In this document: positions 7,753 through 18,500 of the stretch, one piece after another | Position numbering within the stretch: position 1 is the first letter of the stretch | Layout of the letters: every line of letters starts with the position of its first letter | NCBI GenBank assembly: GCA_037133915.1 | Contig: JBAXND010000037.1 | Coordinates: 1 to 41,401 of the forward strand | DNA: 41,401 nt | DNA from: Bacteroidota bacterium | Lineage (GTDB): Bacteria; Bacteroidota; Bacteroidia; Bacteroidales; CAIWKO01 | Direction of reading: 5' to 3' | The notes under the pieces: model-generated | Database searches by the model: none | Told to the model about the DNA's origin: nothing | Seen by the model: only the letters and a program-made list of their open reading frames with translations | Made by a program: the position numbers and the translations under genes

Positions 7753-9327
7753 ATGAGAAAGTTTATTCTGATGGCTGCTCTTGTAATTGTAGCCTTTGCC
7801 GCTAACTCGGCAAACATCCAGGTAACCAGTGCCGGCTTGACTGCGCAGGACTCAACAGCATCTCCTGCTTACACAAAAGTAAAATTCAACCTTGCCTGGG
7901 ATATGGGCTGGCGTATGAGCGGAGGCCCAGCCAACTACGACGCCGCATGGATTTTTGTAAAGTACAAAGTTCCCGGACAAGACTGGAAACATGCAACCCT
8001 CTCAACCACCGCCGGTGATTATTCAATTGGCAGTGGAGCACCTTCGGGCGGTATGACCTTCAATCCGACCAGTGATGGAAAAGGTGTTTTTGTATATCGC
8101 ACCAGCGACGGTACAGGCAACATCAGCCTTACCGACGTAATGCTTCGTTGGAATTATGCTACCGACGGTGTTGCGAACAATGCTCAGGTAAGGGTTCAGG
8201 TATTTGCCATAGAAATGGTATATGTACCCAGAGGTCCCTTCTTTGTTGGTGACGGCAATATGACAACCGCACCCAGTGGTTCCTACGGATACAGAAGAAG
8301 TTCAGGTTCCGGTCTCGGATATATGCCTTATCTGGTGACTTCCGAAAACGCTTTAACCTTTGTTGCGAGCGGTTACGCAGCAACAGACAAAATCTATGAC
8401 CCTTGGGTAACCGCAGGATATACTTTACCGACAGCTTTCCCAAAAGGATATGATGGTTTTTATTGCATGAAGTATGAAATCAGTCAGGAGCAATATGCTG
8501 ACTTCTTTAACACCCTGCCGAACAATGCAGCTAGAACGAATAGAAATATTGGTGCAAATAACTCCACCTACAGGAACAATTGGTATTGGGACGCTGTTGT
8601 AACAGATGATGTTGCGACTTCTTTTACCGGGAAATGGCGTGCATGCAATTATCTGAACTTCGCCGATGGCTGTGCTTATGCCGACTGGGCTGCACTGAGG
8701 CCGATGACAGAATTTGAATATGAAAAAGCATGCCGCGGTACAGATAATACCGACCCTCTCAACCCCAAACCGATATTCCCGACCACCTACGAATTTCCAT
8801 GGGGAACAACTACATATGGTTGCTACACAACTACACCAACCAATGATGGTGCTGTTAATGAATTAATTACAACTACTTCAGCTTATAACATACAGATGAA
8901 CAATACAACTGCTACAGGACCAGTACGTTGCGGTATGTTTGCTTACAGAACAGGTACATGGCCTACCCCTGTAACCGACCGTAAACGTTGGGCAGGCGCA
9001 AGTTACTATGGCATCCTTGATCTGGCAGGTAACGTTCGGGAAGCTGTTGTTCCATCGTGGTATAACTATTTCTCATATGCAGCCACCTTCAACGGCGCCG
9101 TCGGTGATGGACAGCTGAATGCCAATGGTAATGCTGATGTTGCCGGTTGGTGTGTTGGTGGTTACACAGAAATAACCAATACAGCTGCTACATTTTACTG
9201 GCATGGTTACCGCGGTGGATGTTGGTATGACGCTTATAACTATGGCTGGGTATCCAACAGAGACCAAAATAACACCTATACCGCTCGTAATTATTACAAT
9301 GGCATGCGCTGCGTCAGAGAACTTTAA
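7753..9327 (+). CDS. Secreted FGE-sulfatase-fold (SUMF1-like) protein, probably non-catalytic
   Basis: A 524-residue exported protein. A signal peptide covers residues 1-19. Residues about 20-150 form a beta-rich N-terminal domain (WDAAWIFVKYK-like, GVFVYRTSDGTGNIS) ending in FAIEMVYVPRGPF. From there to the end is a formylglycine-generating-enzyme-type fold, with YEISQEQYADFFN, MTEFEYEKACRG, LDLAGNVREAV and the closing RGGCW to GMRCVREL. Active aerobic FGEs carry two copper-binding cysteines shortly after the RGGS motif. Here that region reads RGGCWYDAYNYGWVSNRD, with neither cysteine at the expected position, so sulfatase activation is unlikely. A ligand-binding or structural surface role is more plausible. 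There is no lipobox, unlike the related gliding lipoproteins GldJ and GldK. It precedes the giant adhesin by 173 bases. Confidence 0.8.
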   Translation: MRKFILMAALVIVAFAANSANIQVTSAGLTAQDSTASPAYTKVKFNLAWDMGWRMSGGPANYDAAWIFVKYKVPGQDWKHATLSTTAGDYSIGSGAPSGGMTFNPTSDGKGVFVYRTSDGTGNISLTDVMLRWNYATDGVANNAQVRVQVFAIEMVYVPRGPFFVGDGNMTTAPSGSYGYRRSSGSGLGYMPYLVTSENALTFVASGYAATDKIYDPWVTAGYTLPTAFPKGYDGFYCMKYEISQEQYADFFNTLPNNAARTNRNIGANNSTYRNNWYWDAVVTDDVATSFTGKWRACNYLNFADGCAYADWAALRPMTEFEYEKACRGTDNTDPLNPKPIFPTTYEFPWGTTTYGCYTTTPTNDGAVNELITTTSAYNIQMNNTTATGPVRCGMFAYRTGTWPTPVTDRKRWAGASYYGILDLAGNVREAVVPSWYNYFSYAATFNGAVGDGQLNANGNADVAGWCVGGYTEITNTAATFYWHGYRGGCWYDAYNYGWVSNRDQNNTYTARNYYNGMRCVREL

Positions 9328-9343
9328 TAATCAACGGATGTTG

Positions 9344-9402
9344 TTGCTGCCCGGTGGAGCATGATATTTATTCACCGGGCGGGCAGCAATGCCCTGTTTT
9401 TT
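9344..9402 (+). terminator. Terminator region with two mutually exclusive hairpins
   Basis: TTGCTGCC with CGGTG (9344-9356) can pair with CACCG and GGCAGCAA (9373-9389). A second short stem, GGGC (9381-9384) with GCCC (9391-9394), uses part of the same arm and is followed by TGTTTTTT. The second form looks like an intrinsic terminator and the first would prevent it. It lies between the FGE-like gene and the adhesin gene. Confidence 0.55.
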
Positions 9403-9500
9403 CTGTAGAATCAGAAAGAGCGGCACGTCCTGTTTATTAAGGTTAACCACTTCAATGGTTGTGAGAAAAATTATTTCATCGTAATTGTAAAACAGATAAC

Positions 9501-12500
9501 ATGATTAAGACCAGGTTGTGTAGAGCCGGTGTTTTAAGCCTGATATTGCTGCTGGCGGTCTTGCGAACGCAGGCGCAGCAAGTCACCGGTTTCACGGTAG
9601 CAGCATCGCACGGAACAAATGTTTTATACTGGGAACCTTATACCATGGCCCAGGTCGACCATTATTCTATTTATTGGTCTACTACACAAGGTTTCTCTAC
9701 ACTCACTGACTCTATTACAATCAGTAATCCCACTGTGAACTACACGCACAGCGGTCTCAGCACATCATCGACTTATTATTACCGCATCCGTGCCTGGGTA
9801 AATGTAAGCGGTGTTATTTATAAAACTCTTTTATCTTCCGAAAAATCAGCACAGCCAATTGTCCAGACATATTTCAACGGATCACAGGACGATGGCTCAG
9901 GGCGTGGCTATATGTGTACTTACACATTAAATGGTTATAACCCATTACCCCCTCCTACCGGACTTGAAGGCGCAGCATCACATCAGGCATCCATACTCAC
10001 CTGGGATACATACTCAGATGCCGCCGTTACGAATTATACGATTTTATGGGCCAATGATACCGGCTTTACCAGCCCGGGAACACAGGCCATCACAAGCGGG
10101 AATATTAACTGGGCACATACCGGAATAACTGCCGGCAGTAACTATTATTATAAAATAGCAGCCAAATACAATGATGGCTGCCCTACAAGATATTCGGCAC
10201 TCGAACTTGTTGTGCCCGTAGAGCAAACGTACATCAGCGGCTCTACCGATAATGGTGCGGCCGCTCTGCGCGTTTGCTATTCAACACTTAACGGCACAAC
10301 GCCATACTTGCCACCAACAGGCTTTACGGCTGCCGGTTCACATGAAATGAATGAACTATACTGGGATTACACCTTTGAATTCAATCAGTACACTATTAAC
10401 TGGGGCACAAGCCCGGGCGCTCTCACAAACTCCCAGGTTATTACCAATCCGACTACATGGTATCAGCACACCGGTCGCACGGCAGGGCAACCATACTATT
10501 ATAAAATAACATCAGCTTACGCCGACGGTTGCGCGGGAAGTACTTCTGCGGTAATTTCAGCCACACCGGTAACTCAAACATATTTCAACGGAAGTTCGGA
10601 TGATGGCAGCAGCAAACAACTTGTTTGCAATGTATTGCTTAACGGGTTAAATTATATCCCGGCTCCTACCAATTTAACGGTAGCTTCATCACACAACGCG
10701 AATATTCTTTTTTGGGATCAGTTCCCGGATCCACTGGTAAGTCAGTTCAATGTAGTCTGGAGCCTTGACCCCGGTTTTGGCAGCATTACAACACAAAATA
10801 TCGGCAGCAGCCTGACCAACTGGACGCAGAGCGGACTCACGGCAGGTTCAACCTATTATTATAAACTTGTTGCTTTATACAATGATGGCTGCATGTCGAA
10901 TTATACGGCAGCGCAATCGTCGGTACCGGTGGTTCAGACTTACATAAACGGATCACAGGATGACGGTTCAGGTCATGCCATTATGTGCAACCTTATGCTG
11001 AACGGATTCAACACATTAATCCCACCCACGAATCTGGTTGCGGCCGCATCTCAAAATTCTTCAGTGCTTTACTGGGACAGTTATTCAGATCCGGCTGTAA
11101 CGCAATATAATATAATGTGGGCGAGCGATACAGGTTTTACCAGCCCCGCAAACCAACTTATTTCAGGCGGTATCACCAACTGGGTACACAGTGGTATCAC
11201 CGCCGGGTCATCTTACTATTACAAGGTTACCGGACTCTATAACGACGGATGCCCTTCGAGATACACAGCCGCACAGTTGGTGACCCCGACGGATCAGCTG
11301 TATATTAATGGTTCACCGGATGACGGTAGCGGTAAAATGCGAACCTGTTATTTTAAACTTGATGGCGGCGCGTCTAACGTAGCACCGACGGGACTAATGG
11401 CAGCCGGTTCACATCTGGCCAATCAGATTTACTGGGATTATAATCCGGAATTCAGTCAGTATACGGTGTACTGGGGAACTTCTGTGGGCTCAATGGGCTC
11501 TTCCCAGAATTTCACACCCGCCACAACGATTTCGTGGCAGCAAACTTCGCTTACGGCCGCTCAGCCCTATTATTATAAAATCACAGCAACTTTTACCGAC
11601 GGTTGTGTTGGCGGAACCTCGCCTATTATTTCAGCCACACCTGTAGAACAGACCTACATCAACGGTTCGCAGAATGATGGAAGCAGTAAGCTGATGGTGT
11701 GTAATATTCTGCTGAACGGAACTAATTTTATACCGGCGCCCACCAGTTTCTATGCGGCATCGTCGCACAATTCCAATGTACTTTGCTGGGATAAATTCTA
11801 TGATCCTGCCGTAACCCAATACAATGTGATTTGGAGCCTTGACCCGGCCTTCACTTCGCCGAACAGCCAGATTGTTTCAGGCACCCTGACCAACTGGGTT
11901 CATACAGGACTTACTTCCGGAACCAGTTATTATTATATGATTGGAGCTTACTACAACGACGGATGTCCTTCAAACTATACTGCAGCACAGCAGGTCATCC
12001 CTGTGGATCAGGTTTATTTTAATGGATCACAGGATGACGGAAGCGGAAAATTCAGAGCCTGTTATGCCGCACTTGACGGTAGTGCAGCGAATGTATATCC
12101 TACTAATTTCACGGTGGCAACATCACACAGTGCCAATGCACTTTATTGGGATTATGCACCTGAGTTCAGTCAGTATACTGTTAGCTGGGGCACGGCACCC
12201 GGCGCTTTAACAAATACACAGTCGTTCACGCCAAACACATCCATATTCTGGCAGCATACGGGTCTCACAGCAGGGCAAGCCTATTATTACAAAGTATCCA
12301 ACACATTCACCGACGGTTGCCCTGCCGGCACTTCTCCGGTTCAAACGACCACACCACAAGGTCAAACCTATTTTGACGGATCCCAGAACGAAGGCTCCGG
12401 TATGATACGTACATGCAACTTCCTGTTGTCGGGAGCATCGAGTGCGAATGCACCCAGCGGGTTGACGGTAGCATCATCACACAATGCCAATGTTATGTAC

Positions 12501-15500
12501 TGGGATTTCACACCCGGCTTCTCAACCTATGCAGTTGAATCAAGCACTGCTCTTGCCGGTCCTTTTACAAACCTATATACGACATCCGGAAATACCACTA
12601 CATTTTACACACACAGCAATCCAACCCTTGCAACCTATTATTATCGTATTACCGGTGTTATGAACGATGGTTGTGGTGCAGGATATTCAGGAGTGGTAAG
12701 TACTACCTCCATGGGTCAGGTTTATATTGACGGTTCACAGAATGAGGGTAGCGGCAAAATATCAGTATGCACATCAAAACTCGATGGCAGCGGTGGTACG
12801 AATGCACCTTTGAACTTCATTGTTGCGGCCTCTCACAATTCCAACATAATGTTCTGGGATGCCACACCCGGTTTCACAAACTATACTATTGAATCATCTG
12901 CCACAGGTCTTGCCGGATCATTTTCTTTGATTTACACCGCGCCAAACAATATCACGACGTATTATAATCATGCCGTTGCTTCGATTGCTGCGGTTTATTA
13001 TCGATTATCAGGCACAGCCAACGATGGTTGCTCTGTTGGTTATTCGCCGGTAATTAATGCGACACCGGTTGCACAGACGTATATTGACGGCTCAACCAAT
13101 GAAGGTGCAGCTTCTCAGCGGATCTGCCCTGCAAAACTGAGCGGAACATTCATCAATAACCTGCCACTGGGATTTACCGTTGCTGCATCTCATAACCTGA
13201 ACGTCATGTATTGGGATTATTCTCCCGATTTCAACGGTTTTACGGTACAAGCATCAACAACGTTTGGTGGTACTTACAGCACAATCGGTACACTGGGCGC
13301 TACTACTACCTTCCTTACGCATGTAGTGGCAAGTGTGGCAGTACCCTATTTTTATAAAATTACGGGCAGCACTGCCGACGGTTGCGGTGTTGCGTATACG
13401 GTTCCTGTATCGGTCACAGCTCAGGAGCAGACATATATCAATGGTTCTACCGATGACGGAAGTGCCCGCATGATGGCCTGTAATATTAAACTGAACGGGG
13501 TGAACTTTATTCCGGCGCCCACCAGTTTTTATGCGGCGAATTCACATAATTCTGCTGTACTGTGTTGGGATAAATTCGCAGATCCACTAGTTACACAGTA
13601 TAATGTACAGTGGAGCAATGATGCCGGATTCAGCAGTTATACCAATCAGGCAGTAACAGGCACACTCACCAGCTGGATTCATACAAGTATCAATAATGGT
13701 ACGAATTATTATTACAAGGTAGCAGCCATCTATAATGACGGATGTCCGTCAACCTATACCCCAGCACAAGCAGTAAATCCAAGTGCTCAGACTTATTTCG
13801 ACGGCTCCACCGGCGAAGGTTCCGTTAGTCAGAGGGCCTGCTATGCAAAACTTGACGGAACTGCTGCTGCAATCTATCCTACGAGCCTTACAGCAGGCGG
13901 ATCACATGTTCAGGATAACGTTTACTGGGATTACTCCCCTGAGTTTTCGCAATACACGATATATTATGGTACAAGTATCGGTTCAATGGGAACAACCCAG
14001 GTACAGTCGCCGGGAACTAACATCTTCTGGACCCATACCGGACTTACGGCAGGCACTACTTACTATTATAAAATCACGGCAACCTTCCTTGACGGTTGCA
14101 CGGCAGGGACATCTCCTGTTGTTACAGCAACTCCTGTAGCCCAGACCTATATTGATGGCTCGCAAGATGACGGAAGCGGACGCGGAGTAATCTGTAACCT
14201 GAAACTGAACGGTTATAATACGCTGGTTGAACCGACAAACATGATTGCAGCAAACTCACACAATTCGTCGGTGCTCTTCTGGGATAAATACCCGGATGCA
14301 GCCGTAACACAATACAATGTAATGTGGGCTAATGACGTTGTTTTTACATCGCCGACGACTCAGATTGTGACCGGTGGCAATATCAACTGGACGCACAGCA
14401 GTATCACAAACGGAGCCAGTTATTATTATATGGTGGCCGCCCGTTACAATGACGGATGCCCGTCAAGATATACGGCGCCCCAGCTTGTTATCCCGACAGG
14501 ACAGGCATATATTGACGGATCACAGGATGATGGCTCAGGGAAAAACCGTAGTTGTTATTTCAAATTAGGCGGCGGTGCTTCCAATGTTGCACCATCGGGT
14601 TTTGTTGCTGCCGCATCGCATCAGCAAAATCAGTTGTTCTGGGATTACTCTTCAGAATTTTCAGGATATTCGGTTAACTGGGGCACCAGCCTCGGCACTA
14701 TGACCAACAATCAGCCGGTAACGCCCAATACCAGTATTTCATGGACACATAGTTCACTTACTGCAGCTCAGGCTTACTATTATAAAATCACCGGAACCTT
14801 CAGTGATGCCTGCCCGGCAGGATATTCTACAATAGCAATGACTACCCCGGTTGATCAGAATTATATTAACGGATCGCAGGATGATGGTAGTGGAAAGAAT
14901 AAAAGCTGTTATTCAAAAGTGGATGGAAGTGCTACTGCTCTTGCCCCGTCAGGTTTGACGGTTGCCGCATCGCATTTGCAAAACCAGCTTTACTGGGATT
15001 ATTCGTCTGAATACAGTTCGTACATGATTTACTGGGGAACGTCTTCCTTAAATATGACTACCACGCAAGCGTTCTCGCCCGGCACAACGACATACTGGAC
15101 GCATTCTTCGCTCACGGCAGCACAGCCATACTTTTATAAAATAACAGGAACCTTTACTGACGGGTGTACGGCAGGATATTCGTCAACAGTTTCAGCTATA
15201 CCTGTTGCCCAGACTTATGTTGACGGGTCGCAGGACGATGGAAGCGGGCGCGGATATATGTGTACGTATTCACTCAATGGCTTCAACCCCCTGGCGGCAG
15301 TAACGGGATTTGTTGCAGCTTCTTCGCACAACTCAACTGCCATGTTCTGGGATAAATACACGGATGCTGCAGTCACCCAATACAATGTTCTGTGGAGTCT
15401 TGATCCGGCATTCGGAACATCAACCCCACAGGTAGTTGGAAGCAACCAGACCAACTGGACACATAGCAGTATTACCAGTGGCACAAATTATTACTACAAG

Positions 15501-18500
15501 GTTGCTGCCTTGTATAACGATGGTTGTCCGTCGGTCTATTCTGCTGCACAAACGGTAAATCCGACAGCACAGGCATATATTGATGGTTCTCAGGATGACG
15601 GTGCAGGCAAGAATCGTTCGTGTTATTTCACATTGAGTGGTGGCGCATCAAATGTGGCGCCAACCGGCTTAATGGCATCCGGATCTCATCAGGCTAACAT
15701 GGTATTCTGGAATTACGCCTCTGAATTTAACAGCTACACTGTTTATTATGGAACTTCTCCCGGCTCCTTATCCAGTAATCAGGCATTTTCGCCCAATACC
15801 ACTATTTCATGGCAGCATACCGGTCTTACAGCAGGTCAGCCCTATTATTACAAGATAACTAACACCTTTATTGACGGTTGCCCCGGCGGTACTTCAGGAA
15901 TTGTTTCAGCGACTCCGGTAGCTCAAACTTATATTGACGGCTCTCAGGACGATGGTTATGGTCACGGTGTAATCTGTAACCTTACACTCAACGGCTTCAA
16001 TAATCTGGTGGAACCGACTAATTTCACTGCGGCTTCATCACATAATTCATCCGTAATGTACTGGGATAAATACGCTGATGCTTCCATTACACAGTACAGC
16101 ATACTCTGGTCAAATGATATTGGATTTACTTCGCCCACCAATCAATATACTGCTGCTACGAATATAAACTGGACGCATAGCGGTATTACCAACGGAAGTA
16201 ATTACTATTATAAGCTTGCGGCGGTATATTCTGACCTTTGCCCATCGCGTTATACGACTGCTCAGCTGGTTGTTCCGACAGGACAGACTTATATTGACGG
16301 TTCACAGGACGACGGGAACGGGAAAAACCGCAGCTGTTACTTCAAGCTCAGTGGTTTTGCATCCAATGTGGCTCCGGGCGGTCTGGTTGCTGCCGGTTCA
16401 CATCAGACAAATGAAATTTACTGGGATTTTGCTTCAGAGTACAGCCAGTATACTATCTCCTGGGGTCTTTCACAGGGCACCATGACCAATACACAGACAT
16501 TTACGCCGACCACAACATTCTGGCAACATCCTTCACTGAATGCAGCACAGAATTACTATTATAAAGTCGGCGGGACCTTTGCAGATGCATGCCCGGTTGG
16601 GACTTCTGCCATAGTATCGGCAACACCGGTAGCACAAGCATATATTGATGGTTCGCAGGATGACGGCAGCAGTAAAATGACTGTTTGTAATTTACAACTG
16701 AACGGGAATAATTATGTTCCTGCCCCCACCAGCTTCTATGCTGCAACTTCTCATAATGCATCCGTACTTTGCTGGGACAAATTCTATGATCCGGCAGTAA
16801 CTCAATACAACGTATTATGGAGCAATGACCCGGGCTTCTCCACCTATAACACTCAACTTGTAAGCGGCACACTCACGAACTGGACGCACAGCAGCATCAC
16901 AAACGGCACCAACTATTACTATAAAGTAGGCGCACTGTATAACGACGGATGCTTGTCGAGTTACACACCGGCTCAAGTCGTTAATCCTGCTGCTCAGACC
17001 TATATAGACGGATCACAAAATGAAGGTTCAGCAACCCAAAGGCTTTGCGTTAATTATCTTTCAGGCACATCGGGCTACAGCGGTCCTCAGGGATTCACAG
17101 TTGCAGCTTCTCATAACAGTAATGTTATGTACTGGGACTGGACACCCAACATCACCGATTATACGGTAACCTATGCAACAGATCCGCTGAATGCAGGTAC
17201 ATATTTTTCAACAGGAAGTTTAGGTGCATCAGCTATCTCATGGGTGCATTCCGGCATCACACCAATGACTTATTATTACAGGGTAAATGCAACTACTTCA
17301 GACGCCTGTCCGAATGCTTCTTCTTCATTTAAAGCAGTAACTGATCTTGCTCAGCTTTATATAGACGGGTCAAGCAATGAAGGTTCAGGCACACAACGGC
17401 TGTGTAATATCAAACTTTCAGGTGTTGCAGGAAACAGTGCACCTCTCGGGTTTACGGTTGCTTCATCACACAATGCAAACCAGATGTACTGGGATTTTGC
17501 AGCCGGCTATAGTGATCTTACAATTACCTACGCCACTGACCCATTGAACTCCGGAACCTTTGTGAACAGTGCGTCACTGGGCGCAAACGCAGTAAGCTGG
17601 ACTCACAGCGGTACGAGTACTACGCCCTATTATTATCGTGTTAATGGCACGCCCAACGATGGCTGTCCGATAGGGTCATCGGCATTTATCCCATGCACTT
17701 CTGTTGCTCAGACTTATATTGATGGTTCGACAAACGACGGATATGGAATATTTAAAATCTGCCCGACAACGCTTTCGGGTGCAGGCGGCGTGAATGCACC
17801 GAACAATTTCACTGTTGCGGCTTCGCATAACGCGAATGTAATGTTCTGGGAAAGTAATTCGTATTTCAATACGTATGCTATCGAATATTCAACTGCCGGT
17901 ATTTCCGGACCATTCTCCAACCTCACCACAACAGCCAATAATACAACCATCAACTATATACACAGCATTCCGTCAATTGCAAATTACTACTACCGCATTA
18001 CAGGAACAGCCAACGACGGTTGTACTTCAAATTATTCGCCGGTAGCATCTGCAAATCCGGTTGCTCAGACCTATATAGACGGCTCTACGGCAGAAGGCTC
18101 AGTTGCACTGAAGATATGTCCTGTAAAACTGAGTGGAACAGCGGCAAGTGCCATTCCGACCGGATTTACTGCAGCATCATCACACAATGCTAATGTACTT
18201 TACTGGGACTATTCGTCTGAGTTCAGCAGTTTCACATTGCAATCTTCGGCCACATTGAACGGAACCTATGCAACAATATCAAGTCCGGGTGCAACAACTA
18301 CTTTCTATACACATGCTGTTGCAAGTCCTGTTGCGACTACGTATTATAAAATAACAGGTGTTGCAGCTGATGCCTGCCCTGTTTCTTATACGGCAGCTAT
18401 CTCAGCCATTCCGCAGGAACAAACCTATATCAATGGTTCGCAGGATGACGGCAGTGGAAAATTCACTGTATGTAATCTGAAACTGAATGGGGTGAATTAT

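Noticed and set aside
7753..9327. Active sulfatase-modifying enzyme
   Set aside because: The copper-binding cysteines are missing at the expected place and no sulfatase gene is nearby.
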